Source: Prorocentrum cordatum
Taxonomy: Eukaryota; Sar; Dinophyceae; Prorocentrales; Prorocentraceae
Reading direction: 5' to 3'
Length of the DNA stretch: 64,000 nucleotides
Assembly (NCBI GenBank): GCA_963575745.1
Contig: CAUYUJ010016478.1
Location: forward strand, 100,199-164,198
This document shows, in pieces, positions 48,851-61,959 of this stretch. The translations under genes were made by a program, and so were the position numbers. Under the pieces are notes generated by a model that ran no database searches, was not told the origin of the DNA, and worked only from the letters and a program-made list of their open reading frames with translations. Every line of letters begins with the position of its first letter. The stretch's first letter is position 1.

Positions 48851-50620
48851 TCTTCCCCCTGCCCCCCCCCGCCGCTTTTTCAGTGCGGGCCCTCCCAGCG
48901 AGGGGCCAGAGGGGGGGCTCGGCCTTTCGACCGGCCCCAGCGCGGGGCCTGAGTGCGCGTGGTGAAAGATCATCGCGTCGACGTTGGTAGCAGAGCTAGC
49001 GTCGAGCGGGTTCGATCCAAGGCGCAGTGTGCCGTCGCGGAGGCCGCGGCGGAAAGAGTCTCGGTGGGGCCGCGCACGGCGTGGGATGAGCGGCGCGCCC
49101 GCGGAGCGGGGCTGGCGCTGGCGCTGCGCGCCGGGGCGGGAGACAGCCCTCGGGGCGGCGCCCCAAAGGGGGGTGAAGGCTTCCGGGCGGCCGGCGACGG
49201 AGTACGGGCAGTGCGCGGCGCGCAGGGGCCCCGGAGCGCGATGGGGGGGCCTTCCTCGCGGCGCTAGAAATTCCCGCAGCATGCGCGCGGGGCGGGGGCA
49301 GCGCTTGGGGGCCGTGGAGTGGATGGTCCGCGCGTGGACACCCTTGGACCGAGTGGGGCGGCCTCCGAGGAGTGGGGCCGCTGGGCCCCGCCGCGACCCA
49401 GGCCTGGCGCGGCGACCATTTGGCGCGGGTGGGCGCAGGGGGCCGAGTCCGACCAAGGCTGGGCCCGGGTGGGCAGCGAATGGTGGGGCACCTGGAGCTG
49501 GGTCGGCCGGGTCGGCTGTCGCGCCGTCGGAGGCGCCGTCGGAGATGGCGAAGGGCGAGAACGAGATCGGGCAGACGAGAAGTACGCTCCTGAGTGGGAT
49601 GGGGAGCCAGTGCCACTTCGCAGCGCCGAGTGAAGATATTCGGATTGAACGCAGCGATCCCGCCGCGAAGAGGGGAAGTCGGCAGCTTTCGAGACTCGAA
49701 GGGGGCGCGGAGACGAAGGCGGTGAATCCTGACTCTGAGGATCTCGCGGCGCCAGACGGCGTCCAGGTGCTTCTGCGCTACCTGCGCAATAGGTGCGACC
49801 AGCAGGACTCGCGAGGTCGGCACTCGTGGGCGAGTTCGCGGAAAAGCTCGTGCGTAACGTGGGGGGGGGGGGTGCGCGATCAGGAGGAGGCGCTGGGCGA
49901 CGCGCGCCGAGAGTGCATCGTTGGGGGCCGTCGGAGACCGGGGCGGGGTCCCAGGCGCGGCGGGGGCCGCCCCGTCCACGCTGTGGGCGGGGGCCAGGGG
50001 GGCGACCTGACAGATGCCGCCGACGGTGATGACGAGTGGAAATGGACTCCGAGGCCGACCCCTGAGGGGTGAGGCGGCTGGACGCGAGCGTGTGGCCGAG
50101 GAGCTGCTGGCCGTTCTGACGGACAACGCGGTCGTGGTGATTCAGGCGAAGAAGGCTCGCGCAGAGGCCGAAAGGGCGCGAGACTTCTACCGCGGCGGCT
50201 GGAAGGCGGGGGTCGGCGCAAAATGCCGAAAGGATCGACGAGCTCGAGCTGGCGCCCCCCCGCGAGCGCCGCGGCATGCTGGGTCGCTGGATAGGCGACC
50301 TGGAATGCCCGAGGGCCCCGGGGGGCCCTGTTAAGGAAGGGCCCGTGCTGGTGGCGGCGGTGAGCCGCCCCGAGCGAGAGCCAGAAGAAGCCCCGAGGTC
50401 GCGGGCGCTCGAGGCGTGCTGATTGCCGAGATTGGCGACGAGCTGTGGCTGACCGGGGTGGGCGCCGCATGCGCCAAGTCCGCTGCGTGGCGCGCGTGGC
50501 ACCGACGGTTGTCGGCGCGCGCGCAGAAGACTTTCGGGTGCGAGCTCGAGATCGCGAAGGAGCGCGAGCCCTGCTCGTTCGGCCCTGGTAGTGCGATCTA
50601 CGGCCAGGCGGCGTGACTGG
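48851..50620. other. very GC-rich block with fragments of possible coding sequence
   Basis: Long frames on both strands reflect GC richness. Plus-strand patches look protein-like: VGEFAEKLVRNV (about 49825-49860) and RVAEELLAVLTDNAVVVIQA with KKARAEAERARDFYRGGWKA (about 50090-50205), in different frames. They could be remnants of another retroelement Gag or a coiled-coil gene; not strong enough for a gene call. Confidence 0.25.
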
Positions 50621-51880
50621 TGCCCATGTAATGGGGCAGGAAAGGAGCAGTGATCCGCGCCTGCCTCGTCGGCGAAGACGTGCCTCCGCTGATCTCAGGA
50701 CGCGCGACATCCGCGAGCGTTGAGGCTCGTGCCCCAGGGGTGCAAATCACGATTGCTGTGATTGTTGGGTGGGGCTGGCGCGGCGTGCGCGAGTGCTGAC
50801 TCGATGCGCATGAGGTGCAAGACAGCGGAAGGCTGGTGGATCCGCGCTTCGCGAGTGCCATCATCGTCGCGGCGCGCATCGCCGCGGCGTGCTACTTTGG
50901 CCAGCAGAGGCCCCTGAACTTCGCGCGGCCCAGCGGCGCCGCGTCGTTCCGGATGCAAGCCGCGGACGCGCCGCCCGGGATTTACCCAAGGGTTGCACTC
51001 TCGACGAGCTCAGGAGTCAGAAGCGGCGATGGCTGTCCTACCACTCTAGAAAGACCGTCAGCACCTCATCATGCTTCCTAGCCTACGTGAACATGCCGCG
51101 CCGCGTCGCGCACAGCCACGGCAGCCAGTTCAAGGATCGCGGCGCCCGCGGCGGTGCGATGTGCACCCTGGAAGGGGCAGATGCTAACTGACAGGGGCCT
51201 GGCCCGAGTGAAGGCGCCGGTGGTGGCAATGTTGTCTCACTGGGTCTTCCGAAGATTGTATCCGTGGAGATGGATATCTCCGTGAAGAAATAGTAGTGGT
51301 CTCGGCGCCAATGTGTCTCCAATGAGGCACGCTGCGAACTTGTGGCACTCGGACAGATGATGCTCCATGGAGATCAGGCGAAAAGGGTGTCCTCTTGCGC
51401 CGAAGATCAGTTCCGCGATTGGCTCAGCGACGGGGCAAACTTTGCACGCGGCTATCCCAGATCTGCGCGACGAGTATTGCCCGCCGTCGCACGCCGCGGC
51501 CATGGCGGGCCACATCTGCTTATCGCGTGTCCGAGAAGCGGTCGGCCTGCTGGTCGCGCAACCAGTCAGTCCGATGTTGCTCCAAATTGGCGCGCAGCCC
51601 TGGTCAAATCTTCTGTTCGCTCGACGTTCAGCGCGAACGAGTTTCTCGCGGTGAATTGGGCGCCGGGTGCGATCGAGCCGCCAAGGAAATCAAAGCAGCG
51701 AACTTGTTGAGCCACACGGCCTGGGAATGTTGTGCGTGCAGGGATATGGGCGGTGCGGATTGGGCAAGCTCCTTCCATCTCCACGTAAAATGCAACGCAG
51801 GTCCGAATTTGAACTTGTAGAGCAGCAGATGGAACCTGCGGCCTGGCTGTCCACGTTGCTGCCTGGACCGCAATCAAAAC
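50621..51880. other. unique GC-rich sequence, no gene recognised
   Basis: Frames of up to about 140 codons overlap on both strands without a known motif. A short Cys-containing patch (AWECCACRDMG, about 51720-51750) precedes the Stc1-like gene and might be a decayed unit of it. Confidence 0.35.
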
Positions 51881-51883
51881 TCC

Positions 51884-53396
51884 GTGGAGGACGTCGTTGA
51901 TGCGGGCGCAGCGGAGTATCGCCCGTGCAAGAAGTGCGGATCTGTTTTCCGATGGTCTGGCTATTCAGAGTCCGAGTGGCGGTGTCGCAAGGAGAGGCGA
52001 GGCGTCGTCTGCCTGACGTGCAAAGCTAAAGAGAAAGTCTGGAAGTGCCACGGTTGCCGCTTGAAGAAGCCTCGGGCCCAGTTTCCCGAGTCCATGTTGC
52101 GCCGCAGGCGAGACCAGCTTCGATTTGTCTTCGGTTGCAGAGGAGCTCCAGAGGAGCGGCAGTCGTGCGCCCATTGCAAGGTCAAGAAGACGAAGGCGGA
52201 GTTCCCGCCAGGGCAGTGGAAGCACAGTAACGGCGCCGGCTGCATTCTCAGGTGCAACGGTTACTGGCGAACTCAGTGCGCAGAGGTAAGCTGCCATACG
52301 TGCAGGAAGTATAGAACCCCCAAAAGGGGGAAGGACGCGAACTGCGAAGCTCCCATCTCCCAGCTGAGTTCCCGCCCGAGCAATATCGCAGGGGGCGCGT
52401 TCGCGTGCTCAGCTGCTACGACGGCCGGCACCCTCAGTGCGCAGAACCAAGTTTCCTGACATGCAAGAAGCGCAGAAACCCGAGTTGCACGCGGGGGGCC
52501 AACTGCCTAGCTCCCATCTCGCATCTGAGTGCGAAACACATCCCGCAGACGCTAGTGCAGGCGGATTATCTCCAGTGCGTGACGTGCAGAGTCCCGGAAC
52601 CGACGACATGGAGGTCGCAGTGCCAGAGGCCGCGCAGGCGCTACAGTCCGCCGCTTGCAACGCGGACAGGACGAAGGCATAATTCCCTGCAGGGCACTGG
52701 AGGCGTCGCGCTAATCATGGCCGCATGCTGAGGTGCGTCAATTGCTGGCGCCCGCAGTGCGCGGGGCCGAGCTGCGCGGCGTGCAAGGCTTGCAGGGGGC
52801 CGAAGTGCATGAAGGGGGCAAGCTGCAAAGATACCACTTCGTGGTTGCATCCCAAGCGCACGCCGTCGACGCTGGCAGAGGTCACGGCCTTCCTGTGCGA
52901 GGGTAGCCAGGTGTTCCAGTGTTCGCTCTGCGACGCTTGGAAGTCGAAGGCGGACTTTGCGAGTGGGCAGCTGGCAAACAGCAGCCAGCCGGGTCGTTGC
53001 CGGAAGTGCTTCCATTGCTGGCGTCCGCCGCGCGTGGCGCCGCGCTGCAAGACGCGCGCGGCCTGCCGGAGCAAGGAGTGCAAGACTAAGGAAGGATGCG
53101 ACCGGCCCTCTGTGGCCTCAAGTCCGAGACAGATGCCCAAGACATTGGCGGGGGTGAATCCTGTCCGTTGCGAAGACTGCCGCTTTGTCACCTGCGCTGC
53201 TAAGGGCGCCGGCGGTCGCGCGCGCGGGAGGGCGGCACCGACTCGGGGCCGCGCAGCCTCGAAGACGAAGGGGGGCGCGTGCACCTGCGGCGATTTCCTG
53301 ACGGAGGACAAGAGCAGCACGTCGCTTGCAGCCGCCATAGTCAAAACAATATTTGCGCGCATTTTCGTCATGGAGTGCAGCGCCCGATGTTTCTGA
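51884..53396 (+). pseudogene. Cys-rich Stc1-like multi-repeat protein, frame-disrupted
   Basis: Three successive frames (51884-52459, about 52350-52731, about 52725-53396) encode one repeating pattern: C-x2-C followed by a K-x-F basic segment, a Cys-rich cluster, and a PK/PxTL linker. Examples are CHGCRLKKPRAQFPESM, CAHCKVKKTKAEFPPGQW, CAEVSCHTCRKY, CLAPISHLSAKHIPQTL and CSLCDAWKSKADFASGQ. It resembles Stc1-type zinc-binding domains common in dinoflagellate predictions; in fission yeast Stc1 links RNAi to heterochromatin, but no such role can be inferred here. The frame changes sit at repeat junctions, as unequal recombination would give. The end is a Gly/Arg-rich tail with a last Cys cluster. 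Confidence 0.6.
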
Positions 53397-54075
53397 GCGT
53401 GCCTGTTCAGCAGATGTGTGATATAGGCGTGGTTATATATTGTGTGGATGCTCCATGGATGTGACTGCAGTTGCCTGCTCAGCAGATTTGGAATGTCGGC
53501 GATTGTCCCCGCGTCTGACTTTGAGGCGGGGTGCTGTCCAGTGCAGCGACGCTCCGTGCATAATTGCATGCTTCCGCGCTCGGCGCTTGACGCGAGAGAA
53601 GAATGGCTCGATGTGTTTGCAAGTGCAGTCGCAGCGCGCAATTGTCGGAAATCAAGTCCGTAGTCGACAATCGATCTGATGTGACTGGACATGGACATGC
53701 ACGTTTGATTCCTGTCGCACTAACCATGCTCGCCTCGCCGTCGCTTCTGCCATCGTCATCGCCGCCAGGGCGGCTTTCGTGGAGGATCGGGAGTACGGGG
53801 CGCACGAGATAATCCAGGACAAGCAGTCAATGCGTAGGAACCTGCAGTGTACCTCCCCCCCCCCTCCCAATTCTAATCACCCGACGGTTGAATTCAGAGG
53901 ATCTGTAGGATTATACTTTCTAACGAGGTTGGTGCCGCGCGAGTTTCGTTCGAGTCATTCCGCGCGCTGCAAGAGTTTTCTATGCTGTAGTGGTTGTGGC
54001 GATTGGCGTCGGTAGGACAGGCTTTTTGACGTTCGAGTGTCAACCCGCTTGAGGTATTGCGTCTGTGTTCCCCAG
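53397..54075. other. unique spacer, nothing recognised
   Basis: Open frames on both strands are short and overlap; no motif seen. Confidence 0.4.
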
Positions 54076-54079
54076 ATGT

Positions 54080-55755
54080 AACTGACAAATGACACACGCA
54101 GTGTGTCATCTGTGCGCTTCCAGGGGCACGGGGCAAGTGCCGCGCTCGGCATGTCGCTTGCGCGCTTCAAGTAGTACGAATGGGGTGCCACTTGCGGCGT
54201 GTCGTCTGCGTGCCCCACTCGGCGGTGGGCGCGCGCCATTTGGAGCAGAGCGTCTGTGTGCTTCAAATGGAACCAGGCAAGTGCCGCCTGAGGCATGTCG
54301 TCTTAATGACGCAAGTGTTGCCAAAGAACTGCCGCTTGAGAGGCGTCGTGTGTGCGCCTCAAGTGGTATCGGTACTGCGCCGCTTGAAGCATGGCGCTTG
54401 TATGCCTCGAATGGCGCCGACCAAGTGCCGCTTGATGCAGGCCGTCTGTGTGCCTGAAAGGGCACCGACCAAGTAACGCTAGAGGCATTGCGATTGTAGG
54501 TGTCAGGGGGAATCAGTCATGTGCCGCGCGAGGCGTGTTTCTTGGTTGCCTCGAGTGGTGCCGACCAAGGTCTCATTTGAAGCATTTTGTCTGTGTGCCT
54601 GAAGTGCTGCCGACAGTTTCACTCGAGGCATGTCGCCCGTGTTCCTCCAGTGGTACCAGTCATGTTCCGCTGAAGGCGTGTCGTTTGCACGCCTCCAGTG
54701 GCGCCGGCTAAGTGCCGTTCGAGGCATGTTCTTTGTGTGCCTCAAGAGGTGCCTACCATATATAATTTCAGGCATGTGGCCTGTGTTTCTTAAGTGGTGC
54801 CGGTCCTGTTTCGCTTGAGGTATGTCGTCTGTGTGCATCCAGTGGTGCCAGTCATTTGTCGCTTGAGGCATTGCGCTTGTATGGCCCAGGTGGCGCCGAC
54901 CAAATGCCGCTTGCGGCATGTCGTCTGTGTACTTCATGTTGTACCAGGCAAGTACCACATGAGGCATTCTGTGTGTGTGCTTCGACTGGTACAGGAGAAT
55001 GACCGCGCGAGGTATTTAGTCTGTGTGCCTCAAGTGGTCTCGGACATGTACCACTTGAGGCATGCGCAGCTTGAGGCATGTCGTCTCTGTGTCTTACGAC
55101 TGGTACCACTCTTGCATTACCTGAGTCGCTCGTGTGCGTCGTGGTACCAGTCATGTGCCGCTTGAGGCATGTCGTTTGCATGTGCCAAATGGTATCGGCC
55201 AACTACCGCTTCAGGCATGTCGTATGTATGCCTGAAGTGGCGCCGACCGTGTTTCACATGAGGCATGTCGCTACTGTGTCTCAAGTGGTATCAATCATGT
55301 ACCGTTTGAGGCATGTTGTTTGTACGTTTCCAGTCGCGCCGGCCAAGTATCGCTTGGGGCATGTCGTCTGCGTGCCTCAAATTGCAACGACCAAGTATAC
55401 CTTGACACATCTCGTTTGTGTGCCTCAAGTGGTGCGTGATAATTACCAGTTGAGGCATATCGTCGGTATGCTTGTCGCCTGGATGCTTCAAGTGGTACCG
55501 ACCAAGTATCACGTGAGGCATGTCGTCAGTGTGCCTCCACTGGTACCAATCATGCATCGTCAGGCACTTCGTTTGTATGACTCAAGTGGCACCGACCAAG
55601 CATCGCCTGAGGCATGTTGTCAGTATGCCTCACGTGGCACCGAGCAAGTATCACTCGAGGCATGTCGCCAGAGTACCTCAAGTGGTACATGACAAGTACC
55701 AGTTGGGACAGTATCCAATCATGTATCACTTGCGGCACGTCGTCCGGTTGTAAGT
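54080..55755. repeat. 48-bp tandem array, about 35 degenerate copies, each with an inverted repeat
   Basis: Consensus: CTTGAGGCATGTCGTCTGTG followed by TGCCTCAAGTGGTACCGACC and AAGTACCG. CTTGAGGCA and TGCCTCAAG can pair around an ~11-nt loop. As 48 is 16 codons, 16-residue repeats open on both strands; both frames look like by-products. Confidence 0.85.
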
Positions 55756-55789
55756 CAGATGCCTTGTGAGTGTTCGCTGGCAAGTTGTG

Positions 55790-56560
55790 GTCGGTCTCTT
55801 CGGTGCCTCTTGGAAACAGTTTGGAAACCTTGGTGGCCAGTTGTGGGGCTTCCTACGGCCTCTTTCGGGCCTCTTGGGGGCCTCTTGGGGTTTCTTGGGG
55901 GCCTCCTGGGGGCTCTTGGGGCCTTTGGGGCTTTCTCGGGGCGGAATGCTTCAGTTTTCGTTCCGTGCCCTTCCCTTCTAGGGCTCTCTTGGGGCCGTCT
56001 TGGGCCCCGAAAAGGCAGTTGTGGGCGGCTCTTGGGCCGTTTTTGGGCCCTCGTGGGCCGTATTGGGGGCGTCTTGGTTGCCTCTTGGGCTGTCGGGGCT
56101 GTCGTGGGGCGGTCTTGGAGGCCCCGAGGCCGTCTTGGAGTGTCGGAAAACCGAAACAACGAAAATACCCCAAACCTCCAAAAACCTACGGGCAATCGAT
56201 GATGTTGGCGTCTTGGGGCCTTCTTGGGAGGCCTCTTGGAGGCCTCTTGGAGCGTCTTAGGGGGTCTCTTGGGCCGTCATGGGGCCATCTTGCGCGCCTT
56301 GGAGCGATCTTTCGGCGACTCGGGACCATCTCGGACCGTCTTGGGGGGCCTCTCGAGGCTCTCTTGGCACGTCTTTGGCTCTTCGTGGACCCGAACAGGT
56401 CACGCGACAAGATGGGGGGGAACACAGAGGGCACGCGGGAAGCCCCAGGGGGCACGTCGGAAGCCGCTGGAGATTTCGGAAGTCGGGGTCGGGGCTCTTG
56501 AGAACCTCCTTAGGAGCCAGGGCTGATGCCCCAGGGATGGGGCAAAAGGACCTGAGGACG
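55790..56560. repeat. dispersed repeat Y, copy 2
   Basis: TTGGGGCCTC units, GCGGAATGCTTCAGTTTTCG, more TTGGGCCGTC units, GGTCACGCGACAAGATGG and GGACCTGAGGACGC, in the same order as 26.3-26.9 kb. Confidence 0.75.
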
Positions 56561-57480
56561 CGCCCATTCCGTGCCCAGAGGCACGGCGGCGAACGTATTC
56601 TCCCGCAGCTCCTTCTCCCTCCTCCTCCTCCTCCTCCGCCTCCTCCTCCTCTGTCGAATCTTCTCCTCCACTCGCTTCCCTGCTGTGCCGCCCGGTCGGG
56701 CCTCGAGCAGCCAGGAGCAGCGGCTCCCCGGGAACCCGTCTCGGCCGCTGGCGCCCCCTCGGGGCCGCGGCGCGGCCACAGCGTGCGCGGCCGTCCCCTC
56801 CTGAGCCGAAGTGGCTCGAGCCCAAATGCCCTCCTCCTCCTCCTCCTCCTCCTCCTCGTCCGCCTCCTCCTCCTCGTCCTTCTCAGCCTCCTCCTCGTCC
56901 TTCTCCGCCTCCTCCTCTTCTCCTCCTCCTCCTCTTCTTCTCCTCCTCCTCCTCCTCCTCCTCCTCCTCGTCCGCCTCCTCTTCTCTCCTCCTCCTCCTC
57001 CTCCTCCTCCTCCTCCTCCTCCTCCTCCTCCTCCTCCTCCTTCCCCTCCTCCCCGTCCCGTCCCCGTCCCCGTCTCCGTCCCCGTCCCCGTCCCCGTCCT
57101 TCCCCCCTCCCGCCCCTCTCCTCCCCCCCTCCTCCCCCCCCCTCCTCTCTCCTCTTTCTGCCAGCCCTCGGGGCAGAGTTCCCTCTCCCCCCAACCCGCC
57201 GCCGCAGCCGCATCCGGGCTCGAGCCTGAATGGGCGCGGGCGGATGGGCCTCCCTCCCCAGGGCCTACTTCCCCCTCACGACGGCGCAGGCCAGCCCTGG
57301 GAGGAAAACGCCGCTGCGCGGGGGAGCTCGCGGCGAGGAGTGCGCTCAGACGCGTGGGATTTAGGAGGATGGGACAGGAGGAGGGGGGGCAGGAGGAGAA
57401 GGGGGCGGGAGGAGGAGGCGCAAGAGGAGGAGGGGCAGGAATCAGGGGGAGTGGGGCTGGTGGAGGTGGCAGGGGGTGGA
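56561..57480. other. CTCCTC-rich and GC-rich low-complexity DNA
   Basis: (CTC)n blocks at about 56608-56650, 56830-57045 and CGTCCCC repeats at about 57050-57105. The open frames are Ser/Pro or Glu/Arg runs and not genes. Confidence 0.8.
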
Positions 57481-59648
57481 GTCAGGGCGGTCGTGGAGGA
57501 GGAGAAGGTCGAGGCGAAGGATGCGGAGGATGCTGCGGATGATGATGCGGAGGACGATGCGGAGGATGACGATGAGAATGAATATGATGATGAGGATGTG
57601 GATGCTGATACTGATGATGATCAGGAGGAAGATGAGGAGGAGGAGGAGGACGATGTTGATGAGTTTGATGATGTTGATGATGATGATGCTGACGATGATG
57701 ACGACGATGATGATAATGATGCTGCTGCCGCTCATGCTGTTGCTGATGATGATGCCGATGGCTGCTGATTCTGATGATGACGATGATCGAAATGACGATG
57801 CTGTTGCTGCTGGTGATGACGACGACGCTGATGACGATGACGATGTGGATGATGTGGATGATGATGATGATGCTGATGATGAGGATGATGATGATGATGA
57901 TGATGATGATGCTGATGCTGATGCTGATGCTGATGATGATGACGATGATGATGCTGCCGATGATGAGGCTGATGATGATGACGATGGTACTGATAATGCT
58001 GATGATGCTGCTGATGATGATGATTATGGACGATTATGATGACGATTATGCTGATGCTGCTTATGATGCTGCTGGCACTGCTGCTGCTGATGATGACGCT
58101 GACAATGACGATGCTGGCGATGATGCTGGTGATGCTGATCGTGGTGGTGGTGATGGTGTTGGTAGTGATGATGGTTTTGATGCTGATGAGGGCGACGGCG
58201 TCACTGCGACGACGACGACGATGACGCTGATAATGCTGATGCTGATGCTGCTGATGATGATGCTGATGATGCTAATGCTGATTCTGGTGATGATGATGTT
58301 GATGAAGATGCAGCTGCTGCTCATGAGTACGATGACAATGCTTGTCATGGTGAGGGTACTGAACATGGTGATGATGGAGCTGTGGATGATGATGATGCTG
58401 ATGATGAGCATGATACTGATGTTGATGTTGTTGATGATGATGCTGCTGACGATGTTGACGATGCTGCTGTTGATGATGAAGATGCTGTGGATGATGATGG
58501 TGCTGATGATGGTGATGTTGGTGCTGATGATACACATGATGACGATGCGGATGGGGCTGCTGCTGCTGATGACGACGACGATGATGCTGATGATGATGAT
58601 AATGGCGGTGATGATGATGGAACATATGATGACGACGATGATGAGGATTATGCTGCTGCTGCTGATGATGCTGATAATGATGATGATGCTGATGGCGATG
58701 ACGATGACGATGACGATGGTGATGATGCTGATGATGATGATGATGATGATGATGGTGCTGTCGATGATGATGCTGATGCTGATGCTGATGCTGATGCTGA
58801 TTCTGACGGTGATGCTGCTGATGCTGATGCGGGTGATGATGATGCTGATGATGATGATGCTGATGATGATGATGATGCTGATGATGATGATGATGATGCT
58901 GCTGATGTTGCCGTCGACGACGGCGACCACGACGGTGAGGACAGATGATGATGCTGCTGATAATGATGCTGCCGTTGATGACGATTTCGAGCACGATGGC
59001 AGTGGCATTGATGATGGTGACGATGCCAATGACGACGACGACGCTGATGATGATGGCGATGACGACGACGATGACTGTGATGATACTGGTGACGATAACG
59101 ATGATGATAATGCTGATGCTGGTGCTGATGCTGATGATGATGATGATGATGATGATGATAATGGTGCTGATGACGATGATGATGATTCTGATGATGATGA
59201 TGAAGATGATGATGCTGCTGATGATGATGATGATTGTGCTGATTACGGTGATGGTAATGGTGATGGCGATGATGATGATGATGACGATGCTGAATAGGAT
59301 GATGACGATGATGACGACGACGATGATGATGCTGATGATGATGACGATGATGATGATGATGCTGATACGGATGCTGATGATGATTATTACTATGATGATG
59401 ATGCTGATGATGATGATGATGATAATTATGATGCTGATGCTGATGATGATGACAATAACTGTGGTGATGATGATGATGACGACGACGGTTATCATGCTGC
59501 TGCTGTGGTTGATGTTGATGATGACGACGATGTCGATGCCGATGACGATGACGATGATGCTGATGACGATGATGATGCTGATGATGATGATGATGCTAAT
59601 GATGATGATGATGCTGATTATGATGATGCAGATGACGATGATGATGAC

Positions 59649-59679
<31 letters not shown>

Positions 59680-59717
59680 CTGATGATGCTGATGATGATG
59701 ATGATGATGATGATGAC

Positions 59718-59773
<56 letters not shown>

Positions 59774-60011
59774 GGTGAGACGGGATGATGATGCTGATGA
59801 TGTTGATGATGCTGATGACGATCACGATGATGACGATGCCGGTGGTGATGATGATGCTGATGATGACGATGATGGTGGTGGTGGTGGTGGTTCTGGTGGT
59901 GATGATGATGCTGATGATGATAATGATGCTGATGCTGATGCTGATGCTAATGCTGGTGCTGATGATGTTGCTGATGATGGTAATGATGATGTTGATGATG
60001 CTGATGATGCT

Positions 60012-60065
<54 letters not shown>
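57481..60065. repeat. 2.6-kb GAT-rich trinucleotide tract
   Basis: GATGATGCTGATGATGACG-type sequence with GCT, GAC, GTT and AAT variants and pure (GAT)n near 59725-59770. It translates as Asp-rich, Met-rich or Ile/His-rich in the various frames. Confidence 0.95.
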
Positions 60066-60069
60066 CGCA

Positions 60070-61290
60070 TGCGTCCCCCCGCCCACTTCAGCATACCCCT
60101 CACGCGCTTCGTGGTCCCGTAGGGAGCTCCACCGAAGGCCCCATTGGCGACGTTCGCATGGCGTACCCGCGACCGATTCGGCACGCCCCCAATATGTTTC
60201 GTGGCCCCATGTGGAGCGCCACCGAAGGCCAAAATGGCTGCGCCCGCATGCGCCCCCCCCCTATTTCGGCACACCCTTTAAACGCTTCGTGGCGCCATCA
60301 GGAGATCCACCGAAGGCGATGCCCACAACGGCGATACTCACAACTGCATCTGGTTGGGCGCTTCGACAGGATCATTTTCCCAACGATCCTGTGGTGTTGG
60401 GTCCTCGTTTTGAAGAGACAGTGCCCCGCGTCTCATTCCTCCCGCTCCCCTCTGCTCGTCCTCTTCCTCCTCCTCCTCCTCCTTCTCCTCTACCTCCTCC
60501 CTGTCGTGATCATCACCATCATCGCCATCAGCTTCGGCACACCCCTCACACGTTTCGTGGCCCGATAGGAAGCTCCACCGAAGGCCCTATCGGCACAGTC
60601 CGCATAGCGTACCCGCACCCAATTCGGCACACCCCTCCGACGTTTCCTGGCCCGATAGGAAGCTCCAGCGAAGGCCCCATCGACACAGTCCGTATGGCGT
60701 ACCCGCACCCACTTCGGCACACCCCTCAAACGCATCGTGGCCCCATGGGGAGCTCCACCGAAGGCCCCAGCGGCACAGTCCGCATTGCGTACCCGCACCC
60801 GACTGGGCACACCCATCACTCGTTTCGCGTCCCAATAGGGAGCTCCACCGAAGGCCCCAGTGGGACAGTCCGCATGGCGCACCCGCACCCGATTCGGCAC
60901 ACCCCTCAAGTTTCGCGGCCCGATAAAAGCTCCACCGAAGGCCCCAGCGACATAGTCAGCATGGCGCATCGGCACCCGATTCGGCACGCGCTTGACACGT
61001 TTCGTGGCCCCATAGGGATCTCCCCCGAAGGCCCCCGCGGCATAGTCCGCATGGCGTATCGGCACCCGATTCGGCACGCGCCTGGCACGTTTCGTGGCCC
61101 CATGGGACTCCCCCGAAGGCCCCCGCGGCATGGTCCGCATGGCGTACCCGCGCCCGACTCGGCACACTTCTAACACGTTTCGTGGCCCCATAGGGAGCTC
61201 CGCTGCAGGCCTCATTGGTAGCTCCCGCATGGCGGCCCCGCATCCGATTCGGCACACCCTTCACACGCTTTGTGGCCCCATAAAGATATC
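60070..61290. repeat. 90-bp tandem array (family Z), block 1
   Basis: Units carry CCGATTCGGCACACCCCTC, CGTTTCGTGGCCCCATAGGG and AGCTCCACCGAAGGCCCC; 60611 to 60701 gives 90 bp. About 60330-60540 is a non-repeat insert with CTCCTC. The plus frame through it (from 59785) is not an independent gene. Confidence 0.9.
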
Positions 61291-61550
61291 CACCGACGGC
61301 GGTACCCACAACGACTGTATTCGCAACTGCATATGGTTGGGTCCTTCGCCAGGATAATTTTAAATCATATTCAGCCTTAAGGCTTTGGTTTCTTCGTTCC
61401 CAAACCTCCATTGTGTTGGTTCCTCGTTTTGAAGAGACAGTGCCCCGTGTTCCTTCCTTCTTCTCCTCCTCTCCCTCCTTCCTCCTCCCATCCTCCTGCT
61501 GCCCTCTCCCTCCTCCCACCCCTGCCTCTGCCCCCCGCAAGTCCTCCTCA
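61291..61550. other. spacer shared with the 60.33-kb insert
   Basis: CTCGTTTTGAAGAGACAGTG occurs here (about 61424) and near 60403, both followed by CCCCGCG/CCCCGTG and CTCCTC, so an insert-like segment is present twice. Confidence 0.7.
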
Positions 61551-61586
61551 TCATCGTCATCATCATCATCATCACCACCACCATCG

Positions 61587-61622
<36 letters not shown>

Positions 61623-61920
61623 ACATCATCATCATCATCATCATCATGACCACCATCATAATCATCATCATCATAATCATCATCATCAGCATCATCAACA
61701 TCACCATCAGCATCATCAACATCATCATCATCATCAGCATCATCATCATCAGCATCATCGTCAGCATCAACATCATCATCACCATCACCATCACGATCAC
61801 CATCATCATCATCATCACGATCATCATCATCATCAACATCATCATCACCACCACCATCATCAACATCGTCATCGTCGTCGTCGTCGTCGTCATCGTCGTC
61901 GTGTTGTCGTCGTCTCATCG
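61551..61920. repeat. CAT trinucleotide tract (reverse complement of the GAT type)
   Basis: (CAT)n with CAG, CAC and CGT variants, opposite in orientation to 57.5-60.1 kb. Confidence 0.95.
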
Positions 61921-61959
61921 TGCCTCTACTTTCCGCCAGTGCACAATGTAGGTACACCC

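Noticed and set aside
48984-50502. 362-codon plus and 412-codon minus frames
   Set aside because: They overlap on both strands in very GC-rich DNA with no motif; only short patches look protein-like.
54080-55755. CRISPR-like array
   Set aside because: There are no constant repeats with unique spacers; the whole 48-bp unit is repeated and degenerate, and the genome is eukaryotic.
57481-60122. Asp-rich acidic protein or Met/Ile/His-rich proteins up to 604 codons
   Set aside because: All frames of a GAT-type trinucleotide tract are open; no start context or domain supports one.
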